A DNA stretch of 11,487 bases from Planctomycetales bacterium (lineage in GTDB: Bacteria; Planctomycetota; Planctomycetia; Pirellulales; Thermoguttaceae). The position numbers and the translations under genes are program-made. The stretch is from contig SKZG01000090.1 in the NCBI GenBank assembly GCA_007127495.1, positions 1-11,487 of the forward strand. Reading direction: 5' to 3'. This document shows positions 1 through 7,574 of this stretch, piece by piece (positions within the stretch are counted from its first letter, which is position 1; every line of letters starts with the position of its first letter). The notes beneath the pieces were generated by a model. The model saw only the letters and a program-made list of their open reading frames with translations, ran no database searches and was not told where the DNA came from.

Positions 1-4
1 CTAC

Positions 5-1216
5 ATGTACCTCGCACTCATCCAGTCAGGCATTCTCCTTGTCTCGGTCAGCGTCCTTAGGGCGGAGCCGGTCGAGTTCGAAGCGGAGCTTGCCGATGGG
101 CGCAGGCTGGTCGGAGCCGCTGTCATGCTCGATTCCAAGAACCTTACCCTGGGCACCGTCGACGGCCCGATGTCGCTGCCCACGGACGAGTTGATGTCCC
201 TCTCGGCCCGAGCCCCCGCGGCGGCACCCGCCAAAGCGCCCGAGGTCTGGGTGCGCCTCGTCGACGGTTCCAGTGTGGCAGGGGCGAAATGGACGCTCGA
301 GGGCGATGCGTCCCGCATCACGCTCCTCAACGACCGGGTGACGGACCTTCCGCGCCGCGCGATCGGGTCGGTCCGCTTCAGCCCGGCAACCGGAGCGCTC
401 GCGGAACAGTGGGCTCGCCTCGTTGCGATGCAGCGCGACGGCGACATCGTGGTCGTCCGCAAGGGCGATCACCTCGACTTCTTGCGCGGTGTCATCCGAT
501 CAGCAGGCGAAGAGTCGATCGCATTTGACATGGATGGCGATCTGCTGCCGATTCGGCGGAGCAGGTTGTTTGGGGTTATCCTGTTCCGGCCCGCCGGACG
601 CGAATTGCCTGCCGCCGTCGGCCGCATTACCGATCACACCGGATCGGAATGGTCGGTTCAATCGCTTGCCTTTCCGGGGGAACTGCAGTGGACCACCCCG
701 GCGGGCGTGACAGTGAGCCAATCGCTGACGTCGGTGGTACATATCGATTTTTCCGTCGGGAAGGTGGTGTACCTGGCCGACCTTGAGCCACAATCGGTCG
801 ACTGGCAGCCGTTCTTTCCCATGGATACCGAGTTGCCCTCGCGGAATGAGTTCTTTCGGCCCCGGCGTAACCGTGGCCTGGTGGCCGACACGTTGAGGCT
901 GGGCGGCGTCGAATACGAGCGGGGGTTGTCCATGCATAGCCGGTCCGAGGTGGTGTATCGACTGCCGGACGAGATGACGCGTCTTAAGGCAACGGCAGGA
1001 ATCGACGACCGCGTCCGCCCGCATGGCAATGTCGTCTTGATCATCCGTGGCGACGGGGCAATGCTGTTCGAAGAGACGTTGTCCGGCACGGATCCGCCGA
1101 TGGAAATCGACCTGGACGTCGCAGGCGTGCGCCGTTTGTCCATTCTGTGCGACTTCGGCGAAGGCATGGACGTAGGCGACCACTTGAATTTGTGTAATCT
1201 GAGGGTCATCCGATGA
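5..1216 (+). CDS. Exported NPCBM-domain protein with N-terminal beta-barrel-like repeats
   Basis: The first ~20 residues are hydrophobic and end in VLRA-EP, like a signal peptide, so the protein is probably exported. The n-region has no Lys or Arg and the frame stays open to the window edge, so the true start may lie upstream. Residues ~22-250 hold about four segments with a shared pattern of short strands around an Asp-Gly (for example 24-66, 80-126, 146-196, 203-250), resembling Sm/SH3-like barrels. Residues ~253-403 match the NPCBM domain: VVYLADLEP, then a GLSMHSRSEVVYRL segment, AGIDD, an IIRGDGAMLFEE strand pair, and a closing GDHLNLCNLRVI. NPCBM is a beta-sandwich found beside glycosidase and other carbohydrate-active domains. 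No catalytic domain is visible, so a binding or scaffolding role is inferred. It overlaps the HtrA-like protease gene by four bases. The NPCBM call is confident; the barrel count is tentative. Confidence 0.85.
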   Translation: MYLALIQSGILLVSVSVLRAEPVEFEAELADGRRLVGAAVMLDSKNLTLGTVDGPMSLPTDELMSLSARAPAAAPAKAPEVWVRLVDGSSVAGAKWTLEGDASRITLLNDRVTDLPRRAIGSVRFSPATGALAEQWARLVAMQRDGDIVVVRKGDHLDFLRGVIRSAGEESIAFDMDGDLLPIRRSRLFGVILFRPAGRELPAAVGRITDHTGSEWSVQSLAFPGELQWTTPAGVTVSQSLTSVVHIDFSVGKVVYLADLEPQSVDWQPFFPMDTELPSRNEFFRPRRNRGLVADTLRLGGVEYERGLSMHSRSEVVYRLPDEMTRLKATAGIDDRVRPHGNVVLIIRGDGAMLFEETLSGTDPPMEIDLDVAGVRRLSILCDFGEGMDVGDHLNLCNLRVIR

Positions 1217-3189
1217 GATATTGTTCGCGTCCATCTTCTCGCCGCAGGAGAGCAGCCCTGAGGGGGCCCGCTTCATTGCAGGCAACCATTTGCCCCGCCC
1301 CCAGTGCAGGGTGCTCCCGGCGATGCCTTGCCCGCGCCCTTGGCACGCTGGCGGTCTTCATTGCAGCCACGGCCTGCCAGGCGGCGACCTCGCCGGTGCC
1401 GCCGGCTGTCCTGGAAGCCGAGGCGGCGCGCATCGCGGTCATGGAGAGGGTGCAAGGTTCCGTGCTGGCAGTGTTCTCGGCCACCGGTCGCGGCGGCGGC
1501 TCCGGTGTGGTCATTTCGCCCGACGGCTTCGCCCTGACCAACTATCACGTCGTGAAACCGTGCGGCAACGCAATGAAATGTGGCATGCCCGACGGCAAAT
1601 TGTATGACGCGGTGATTGTGGGAGTCGACCCGGTCGGCGACGTCGCCCTGATCAAACTCTTCGGCCGCGACGACTTTCCCGTTGCCGAACTGGGCGATAG
1701 CGACCTGGTGCGCGTGGGCGATGAGTGTTTCGCCATGGGCAACCCGTTTGTCTTGGCCACCGACTTCCAGCCCACCGTCACGTGGGGAATCGTCTCGGGA
1801 ACGAATCGCTATCAGTACCCCGCCGGTACGCTGCTGGAATATACCGACTGCATCCAGACCGACGCCTCCATCAATCCGGGCAATTCCGGCGGTCCTCTGT
1901 TCAATGCCGAGGGGCAACTCATCGGCATCAACGGCCGAGCTTCATTCGAAAAACGCGGGCGGATCAACGTGGGCGTGGCCTATGCCATTTCCATCAACCA
2001 GATCAAGCACTTTCTCGGACACCTGCACAGCGGGCGCATTGTCGATCACGCCACCTTGGGCGCAACGGTCGTCGCCGATCTGGACGGGAATGTTGTGGTG
2101 AACGACATCCTGGACGATTCCGACGCGTATCGTCGTGGGCTGCGTTATAACTCCGAGATCCTCCGCTTCGGCGGGCGGACCATCACGACGCCGAACCAGT
2201 TCAAGAATGTACTCGGCATTTATCCGAAGGGATGGCGTGTTCCACTCAGTTTTCGCCAGAGCGGAACGCGGTACGACACGGTGGTTCGGCTGCGAGGATT
2301 GCACGGCGAAGAAGAGCTGATTCGGAATGTATCAGGCTCCGGTCCACCGATCGAACCCTGGGAGCCTAAGCCGCTCCCCCCCGACACCAAACCGGCGCCC
2401 GATCAAGACGAAAACGGCGGTTCCACGCCGGGCAACCAACCCGGCGCCTCGGAGTCGGAGCCCGATGCGCCCAAGCACCGACGCACTCCACCGGGCCCGG
2501 CCCGTCGGATCGCGCTCCCCGAGGAGCCCATGCCGGAGATCGCCAAGCAGCACTTTGAGAGCCGGCGTGGTTTCTCAAACTATTTCTTCAACAAGCGCCA
2601 TCAGCAACGCGTTCTGGAAGCATGGAACGCGACGGGCGATTGGCGCAGGCTGTCCGGCACGTGGACACTCTCCGGCCGGCTTGGCGGCGGTGGCGACTTC
2701 GAGCTGGCCCTCGGCAACGACGGATGCCGTCTGCAATTGCCTGCGGTCGATTTCGATTGGACCGCGTCCGAACACCTGGAGGCCGATCTGGCGCCCCCGC
2801 AAAGTGGCGGACTGTTTCCTGCGCTGTTGCTGTGGCGCCGCCTTGCCGTCGCCGGGCCGGAAGCTCTGGAAAACGTCTACTACGTAGGCACCGCTCCGTT
2901 GCCCGGCCACGACGGTCTCGCAGACGTTCTGGCCGGGCAGCTTCGTGGCGTCGCGGCGTGGTTCTACTACCAACCCGAAAGCGGAGAACTGCTGGCTGTC
3001 GATCTTTTTTCCGACGGCGAAAATGCCGATCCCTGCGAAGTGTTCTTCCGCGACTATCACGTCCACGACAAACGCCGGTTGCCCGCTCGGATTGAGGTGT
3101 ACCATGGCGGCGAACCCTACGCCGAATTCCACATCGACAACTGGCGATTCGGGGAAGACACGCCCGAGACGCCGAAAGGATCACCATGA
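1213..3189 (+). CDS. HtrA/DegP-like trypsin-fold serine protease with PDZ and unknown C-terminal domain
   Basis: Probably an envelope serine endopeptidase. The N-terminus has a long Arg-rich n-region and a hydrophobic stretch (~42-53); cleavage near CQA-A is likely, and Cys55 makes only a poor lipobox. The trypsin-like domain spans ~75-270 with an intact triad: His112 in LTNYHVV, Asp143 in DPVGDVALIKL, and Ser225 in NPGNSGGPL, with oxyanion residues Gly223 and Asn224 also conserved. A PDZ domain (~275-365) follows, then a Pro/Asp/Glu-rich linker (~375-435) and a Trp/Tyr-rich domain of about 215 residues (~440-655) that I do not recognise. DegP-type proteases usually have one or two PDZ domains after the protease, so this tail is unusual. 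The ATG overlaps the previous stop (ATGA), and GAGGG at 1201-1205 lies 7 bases upstream. Of the three HtrA-like proteins in this operon, only this one looks catalytically competent. Confidence 0.92.
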   Translation: MRYCSRPSSRRRRAALRGPASLQATICPAPSAGCSRRCLARALGTLAVFIAATACQAATSPVPPAVLEAEAARIAVMERVQGSVLAVFSATGRGGGSGVVISPDGFALTNYHVVKPCGNAMKCGMPDGKLYDAVIVGVDPVGDVALIKLFGRDDFPVAELGDSDLVRVGDECFAMGNPFVLATDFQPTVTWGIVSGTNRYQYPAGTLLEYTDCIQTDASINPGNSGGPLFNAEGQLIGINGRASFEKRGRINVGVAYAISINQIKHFLGHLHSGRIVDHATLGATVVADLDGNVVVNDILDDSDAYRRGLRYNSEILRFGGRTITTPNQFKNVLGIYPKGWRVPLSFRQSGTRYDTVVRLRGLHGEEELIRNVSGSGPPIEPWEPKPLPPDTKPAPDQDENGGSTPGNQPGASESEPDAPKHRRTPPGPARRIALPEEPMPEIAKQHFESRRGFSNYFFNKRHQQRVLEAWNATGDWRRLSGTWTLSGRLGGGGDFELALGNDGCRLQLPAVDFDWTASEHLEADLAPPQSGGLFPALLLWRRLAVAGPEALENVYYVGTAPLPGHDGLADVLAGQLRGVAAWFYYQPESGELLAVDLFSDGENADPCEVFFRDYHVHDKRRLPARIEVYHGGEPYAEFHIDNWRFGEDTPETPKGSP

Positions 3190-4301
3190 CAAAATCAGCT
3201 TCATTTGACATGGCGAGCGATTCCCCGAACTGCCGGCTCGGGCTTGGCTCGCGGGGCGGCTTCAGGTTGGTCCAGCGCATCTTGATCGCGCTCCTGACGG
3301 CTATGGCTGCGGTTTCCTCATCTGCCGGGGACACACTTCCCAATATCATCGAGGACGCTCAGGCCAAAATCGTGAAGATATATGGCGCCGGCGGATTTCG
3401 GGGGATGCAGGCATACCAAAGCGGCATACTCATTTCGCCCGATGGTTATATTTTGACCGTCTTCAGCCACGTGCTCGATACCAACTACATAACGGCGGTC
3501 GTGCATGACGGGCAGCGTTTCGATGCGACATTGCATGGCGCCGATCCACGTTTGGAAATTGCCCTGCTGAAAATCGACGCGACCGATCTGCCCCATTTCA
3601 AACTCTACGAAGCCGTCGAGGCCGACGTAGGAACCCGCGTCATCGCGATGAGCAACCTCTTCGGCGTGGCCATGGGAAACGAGCCGGCCAGCGTGCAGCG
3701 GGGCACGATTGCCGCGCGCACCAACCTCCAAGCCCGTCGCGGCCAGTTCGAAACCGCCTATCGCGGGCCGGTGTACGTGCTCGATGCCACAACGAACAAT
3801 CCCGGAGCTGCAGGCGGGGCACTGCTCACCGTGCGAGGCCAGTTGCTCGGCGTTCTCGGGAAGGAACTGCGGAACGCGCAGAATCACACATGGCTCAACT
3901 ATGCGCTGCCGATTGCCGAAATGGAGGCGGTGATTGCCCAAATACAATCCGGGGCATTCGCGCCGTCCGCGGAGATTTCCGGAGCCGCCAAACCGGAACT
4001 CGCCTATTCGCTCGAACGGCTGGGAATTCGCCTCGTGCCGGACGTGCTCGATCGTACACCGCCGTTCGTGGAATACGTGCGCGAGGGCTCGCCGGCAAAC
4101 AAGGCAGGCATTCAATCGGACGATCTGGTGCTGCTCTTGAACGATCAGCTCATCCAGTCGTGCTCCGCGCTCCGCGAGCAGTTGGAATATGTGGACTTGC
4201 ATGACGAAGTCAGGCTGACGGTCCTGCGCGGCCGCGACGTGCCCGAACTACGCGAGGTCATTCTGACAGCCGCCCCTGAAACCTTCAGGAACTTGCCATG
4301 A
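3186..4301 (+). CDS. HtrA-like pseudoprotease with one PDZ domain (Ser to Ala)
   Basis: The fold is that of an HtrA protease, but the triad is broken. After a 31-residue n-region and hydrophobic segment (~32-46, cleavage near SSA-G), the trypsin-like domain covers ~50-255. The GILISPDGYILT strand is conserved and His95 lies in TVFSHVLD, one residue later than the usual spacing. The Asp position in DPRLEIALLKID is Glu124. The nucleophile motif NPGNSGGPL reads NPGAAGGAL, so the serine is Ala209 (GCA at 3810-3812) and the oxyanion Asn is also Ala. A PDZ domain follows (~276-360). No extra C-terminal domain is present. The start overlaps the previous stop by ATGA, with AAAGGA at 3175-3180 five bases upstream. 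The clean reading frame and preserved fold motifs argue for a maintained non-catalytic protein rather than a decaying gene. A regulatory or substrate-binding partner of the upstream protease is inferred. Confidence 0.9.
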   Translation: MTKSASFDMASDSPNCRLGLGSRGGFRLVQRILIALLTAMAAVSSSAGDTLPNIIEDAQAKIVKIYGAGGFRGMQAYQSGILISPDGYILTVFSHVLDTNYITAVVHDGQRFDATLHGADPRLEIALLKIDATDLPHFKLYEAVEADVGTRVIAMSNLFGVAMGNEPASVQRGTIAARTNLQARRGQFETAYRGPVYVLDATTNNPGAAGGALLTVRGQLLGVLGKELRNAQNHTWLNYALPIAEMEAVIAQIQSGAFAPSAEISGAAKPELAYSLERLGIRLVPDVLDRTPPFVEYVREGSPANKAGIQSDDLVLLLNDQLIQSCSALREQLEYVDLHDEVRLTVLRGRDVPELREVILTAAPETFRNLP

Positions 4302-6277
4302 AAACACCGACACCGCTTTGCACGATAGGGCGACTTGCCGCGGCCGTCCTGCTAGGCATCGTCGCCGCGCCCCTACCCGCCCGCGCCGCCGAGGAACTTG
4401 GCGCTCTCGAGGAACTGGCTTTCCGGGCGGCGACGGCACGCGTGGCGCCGTCCGTGGTCCGTATTGAAACCCTCGGTGGTTTAGAGCGGGTAGGCCAGGT
4501 GCTGTTCGGCCCCGGCCCCACGACGGGGCTCGTGGTGGGTGAGAATGGCTACATCGTTTCCAGCGCCCTCAACTTTCGCCACCGGCCGGCTTCCATCCTC
4601 GTTCGCTTGTCCGACGGTACGCGCAAGCCTGCGAGGCTTGTCGCCACCGACCAGAGCCGCATGATCGTCCTGCTGAAGATTGACGTCGATGCGCCGCTCG
4701 CGGTACCCGAATTTGCGTCTTCCGAGGAGCTTCGAGTGGGCCAATGGGCCCTGGCCCTTGGCCGCGCGTTTGAAAGCGACGAACCCAACGTGGCGGTCGG
4801 CATCGTTTCGGCCCGAAACCGCGTGTGGGGCAAGGCCGTGCAGACCGACGCCGCCGTGTCGCCAAACAACTACGGCGGCCCGCTGATCGATATCGCCGGT
4901 CGGGTCGTGGGAATCCTTGCACCGCTTTCGCCCGAGGGCGATGATGAGATGGCCGGGTATGAATGGTACGATTCCGGCATCGGCTTCGCCGTCCACGCTG
5001 ATCAAGTCCTTCGCGCCCTGCCGCGTCTAAAGGCGGGTGAGGACCTCCATGCGGGGCTTCTCGGGGTGAACCTCCGGGGTGGCAACCCGTCCGTATCCGA
5101 GACCATCGTGGTCAACTGTCATCCGAACTCGCCCGCCCAACGTGCCGGACTGAAGGCCGGCGACAAGATCGTGGAGGTTGACGGGCGCGCCGTCGAACGT
5201 ACGGCCGAATTCCGCGAGGCGATGGCGCGATGCTACGCCGGCGAGTCGGTTCGCGTCACCGTCGCTCGAAACGGCGAGCGATTCGAACGTGAGCTGGAAC
5301 TCGTTGCGAAACTATCGCCTTATGAGCATCCGTTTCTGGGGATCCTTCCCATGCGCGAAGCGGTGGCCGGCGGCGGCGTCGCGGTTCGCTATGTCTACCC
5401 GGAAAGCCCCGCGGCTAAAGCCGGCGTCCAACGCGGCGACATCCTGGTAGCCATGGCCGGCGAGGCGCTTCCCGGGGCTGCGGCACTTCGAAACGAACTG
5501 GCCGAACACCAACCCGGCGCCGAAGTCCAAATTCCCCTCTTACGTAACGGCAAGACGCGGGACGTCGCCGTGACGCTCGGCCGGCTCCCCGAGTCGGTCC
5601 CAAATGAGACGTTGCCGCCTGCACGTGCCCACCAGAAGCCGCCCCAGCCGGACGCTGCCGGCGGTCGCCGCGTTTCCATAAAGGTGCCCGAGTTTCCCAA
5701 TGAAGTGTGGGCCTATCTGCCCGAAACGTATCGCCCCGATACTCCACATGGGCTCGTCGTATGGCTGCACGGGCCGGGGGGATTCCAGTGGGATGAATTG
5801 CTGGCGCAATGGAAGCCGCACTGCGATCGTAACGAGTGGATTCTCCTGGCGCCGAAGGCCGTGGATTCAAGGAGATGGGATAGGATCGAACTACCGCTCA
5901 TACGGAAGCTCATCGATCAGGCATCAGCCGATTACTCGATCGATCCAGCACGCATTGTTCTGGCCGGTTACGAGTCCGGCGGCGCCGTGGCTATGGTTGC
6001 GGCAACGCAGAACCGCGACGTGATTCGCGGTGTTGCCGTCATCGACGGGCCCTTGGCGGCGCAACTCGGGCCCAATGAGCCCCTTCAGCGGCTGGCGTTC
6101 TACGTGGCGACGTCGCCGCAGTCGCGCCATGCCAAGATCATCCAGAGTACCATCGAACGGCTTCGTGAAGCCAAGTACCCAGTGACCGTCAGGCGCCTCG
6201 GCGAGACCTCGCACCCCCTGGCTCCGGAAGAGCGGGCCGAGCTTTCCCGCTGGATCGATGCATTAGACCAACTGTGA
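4298..6277 (+). CDS. HtrA-like pseudoprotease with two PDZ domains fused to a degenerate alpha/beta-hydrolase domain
   Basis: A signal peptide (hydrophobic ~12-26, cleavage near ARA-A) directs export. The trypsin-like domain (~35-240) keeps its framework (GENGYIVSS, LSDG, LLKID, SGIGFAV) but lacks the triad: Leu91/Asn92 stand at the His position, Met122 at Asp, and Tyr192 at Ser (SPNNYGGPL; TAC at 4871-4873). Two PDZ domains follow (~252-336 and ~345-430), each with the hallmark SPA-x-x-AG-x-x-x-GD pattern. After a Pro-rich linker, ~458-659 resembles the carboxylesterase/PHB-depolymerase type of alpha/beta hydrolase: VVWLHGPGGF for the first strand and oxyanion loop, VLAGYESGG at the nucleophile elbow, and a late SHPL carrying His639. 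The elbow puts Glu559 where Ser is expected, and no GxxD acid loop is seen before the His. Both enzyme domains therefore look inactive. AGGA at 4287-4290 is 7 bases before the ATG, and the ATGA overlap couples it to the gene upstream. Confidence 0.9.
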   Translation: MKTPTPLCTIGRLAAAVLLGIVAAPLPARAAEELGALEELAFRAATARVAPSVVRIETLGGLERVGQVLFGPGPTTGLVVGENGYIVSSALNFRHRPASILVRLSDGTRKPARLVATDQSRMIVLLKIDVDAPLAVPEFASSEELRVGQWALALGRAFESDEPNVAVGIVSARNRVWGKAVQTDAAVSPNNYGGPLIDIAGRVVGILAPLSPEGDDEMAGYEWYDSGIGFAVHADQVLRALPRLKAGEDLHAGLLGVNLRGGNPSVSETIVVNCHPNSPAQRAGLKAGDKIVEVDGRAVERTAEFREAMARCYAGESVRVTVARNGERFERELELVAKLSPYEHPFLGILPMREAVAGGGVAVRYVYPESPAAKAGVQRGDILVAMAGEALPGAAALRNELAEHQPGAEVQIPLLRNGKTRDVAVTLGRLPESVPNETLPPARAHQKPPQPDAAGGRRVSIKVPEFPNEVWAYLPETYRPDTPHGLVVWLHGPGGFQWDELLAQWKPHCDRNEWILLAPKAVDSRRWDRIELPLIRKLIDQASADYSIDPARIVLAGYESGGAVAMVAATQNRDVIRGVAVIDGPLAAQLGPNEPLQRLAFYVATSPQSRHAKIIQSTIERLREAKYPVTVRRLGETSHPLAPEERAELSRWIDALDQL

Positions 6278-7476
6278 GCGTCATGGATTTCAAAGAAAAT
6301 ACGTTTGCGTACGACTTCATCGCACCGGGTCGGATCGCGTTTGGCTGGGGGCGCCGTGCCGAAGCCGGCACCCTCGGGGCGACTCTTGGCCGTCGAGCAG
6401 TGGTGTTCTGCGGGCTGCCCGACGAACAGGCGGCCGTCGTCTTGCCGGAAATCGCCGACTCGCTCCACGCCAGTCAAATTGACATGCTCGAAGCCGGAGC
6501 CATCGACCATGAACCTGAGGCGGCCGACGTCGATGAGGCCGCCGCCGGCCTGCATGAACTGGGCGCCGGGGCAGGCGACTTCATCCTGGCGGTTGGCGGC
6601 GGGGCAACCATCGATCTTGCCAAGGCCGTGGCCGCCATGGGGGTCCACGCTGCAAATGGCAAAGTGGCCGACTACCTGGAAGGCGTAGGCCGCGGCTACA
6701 CGCTCCACCGGGACCCCCTGCCGGTCATGGCCCTGCCCACCACCGCCGGCACCGGGGCCGAGGCCACGTACAACGCGGTCATCTCCAATTACGATCCTCC
6801 GTGGAAGAAGAGCCTCCGCGATCCTCGCCTGATGCCTCGTGTGGCACTGGTTGACCCGGAGCTGTGCGTGACCGTTCCCCCGGCCATTACGGCTGCCAGC
6901 GGTATGGACGCCGTAACGCAATTGATTGAGAGCTACATTTCGCGCAAGGCGCAACCCATTCCACAGGCGCTGTGTTTGCAGGGTTTGCGTCTGGCTATCC
7001 CGGCCATTGTCGAGGCGGTCGAGAACGGCACCTCGCGCCGGGCGCGCGAGGCGGTGTCGCATGCCGCCTTGCTTTCAGGGATGGCCCTTGCCAATTCCGG
7101 CTTGGGGATGGCCCACGGCGTGGCTCCGGCCCTCGGCACGCACTGCCGACTTCCACACGGCATCGCATGCGCGATCATGCTGCCTGCGGCGTTGCGAATC
7201 AATCGCGATGCCCGCCGCGACGAGCTTGCCCACATGGCTCACGTGCTGTTCGGAACTCCCTCGCGGCAATCGCCCGATGCGGCGGTGGAACGCCTTATCG
7301 ACGAGATCGACCGTTTGCTCGCTCGCGTGGGTATTTCCGCGCGGCTCTCCGAGTCGGGCGTGAAGCCCGAGCACATTCCGGCCATCGCCAAAGATTCGTT
7401 CGGCAACAGCATGCGAGGCAACCCGGTGGAACTCAACGAGCAACAGTTGGCTGAGGTCCTCCAGGGCTTGCTATAA
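6274..7476 (+). CDS. Iron-type (group III) alcohol dehydrogenase family protein
   Basis: A 400-residue NAD(P)-dependent dehydrogenase of the Fe-ADH family, normal in length. The dinucleotide-binding GGGATIDLAKAVAAM (108-122) and the family signature PTTAGTGAEAT (155-165) are clear. Metal-ligand positions are Asp212 (GMDAVTQ), His281 (GMAHG) and His295 (LPHG), but the second expected ligand, the His of the D-x-x-x-H pair, is Gln216 (CAA at 6919-6921). Related enzymes reduce aldehydes or oxidise alcohols with Fe2+ or Zn2+; the substrate cannot be told from sequence. No signal peptide is seen, so it is cytoplasmic, unlike the four exported products before it. The GTG start gives a GTGA overlap with the preceding stop, matching the other junctions, though no clear Shine-Dalgarno precedes it. 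An ATG at 6283 is an alternative that would shorten the protein by three residues. Confidence 0.92.
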   Translation: MSVMDFKENTFAYDFIAPGRIAFGWGRRAEAGTLGATLGRRAVVFCGLPDEQAAVVLPEIADSLHASQIDMLEAGAIDHEPEAADVDEAAAGLHELGAGAGDFILAVGGGATIDLAKAVAAMGVHAANGKVADYLEGVGRGYTLHRDPLPVMALPTTAGTGAEATYNAVISNYDPPWKKSLRDPRLMPRVALVDPELCVTVPPAITAASGMDAVTQLIESYISRKAQPIPQALCLQGLRLAIPAIVEAVENGTSRRAREAVSHAALLSGMALANSGLGMAHGVAPALGTHCRLPHGIACAIMLPAALRINRDARRDELAHMAHVLFGTPSRQSPDAAVERLIDEIDRLLARVGISARLSESGVKPEHIPAIAKDSFGNSMRGNPVELNEQQLAEVLQGLL

Positions 7477-7564
7477 TCGTCGCAATACGACAGAATAACA
7501 TTAGGTGATTCATCCCGAGGCCGAAACCGTAAGAGTTTACACGGGTTGTCCTTCGTTGAGCATT

Positions 7565-7568
7565 GGAG
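7565..7568 (+). promoter_or_regulatory. Ribosome binding site that decides the start of the leucine-rich-repeat gene
   Basis: GGAG lies six bases before the GTG at 7575 and is the best Shine-Dalgarno match near the 5' end of this frame. An in-frame TTG at 7563 overlaps this motif and has no comparable site of its own, so GTG 7575 is preferred. No convincing promoter was found in the ~100 bases between the dehydrogenase stop and this point; only a weak GTCG/CGAC hairpin (7479-7491) is visible. Confidence 0.5.
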
Positions 7569-7574
7569 CATGGT

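Noticed and set aside
500..1285. Long open frame on the - strand opposite the NPCBM gene
   Set aside because: It has no recognisable domain and lacks the compositional pattern of a real protein. The + strand frame encodes a clear NPCBM domain, so this is a GC-rich shadow.
1369..1385. Lipoprotein signal at Cys55 of the HtrA-like protease
   Set aside because: The residues before Cys (ATA) fit the lipobox poorly because a Leu-like residue is missing at -3; ordinary signal-peptide cleavage just after is at least as likely.
3318..4202. A 294-codon - strand open frame opposite the second HtrA-like gene
   Set aside because: It is rich in His, Arg and Gly with no motif, and lies fully inside a gene with conserved protease and PDZ motifs on the other strand.
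3186..4301. Second HtrA-like gene read as a decaying pseudogene
   Set aside because: The frame is intact, with a signal peptide, ribosome binding site, PDZ domain and coupled start. Only active-site positions have changed, which fits a maintained pseudoenzyme better.
6100..7062. A 320-codon - strand open frame opposite the Fe-type dehydrogenase
   Set aside because: The + strand carries unmistakable Fe-ADH signatures; the antisense product has no recognisable features and spans two coupled genes.
7477..7574. Promoter or small RNA in the gap before the LRR gene
   Set aside because: No hexamer pair with acceptable spacing was found, and the only hairpin (GTCG/CGAC) has four base pairs.
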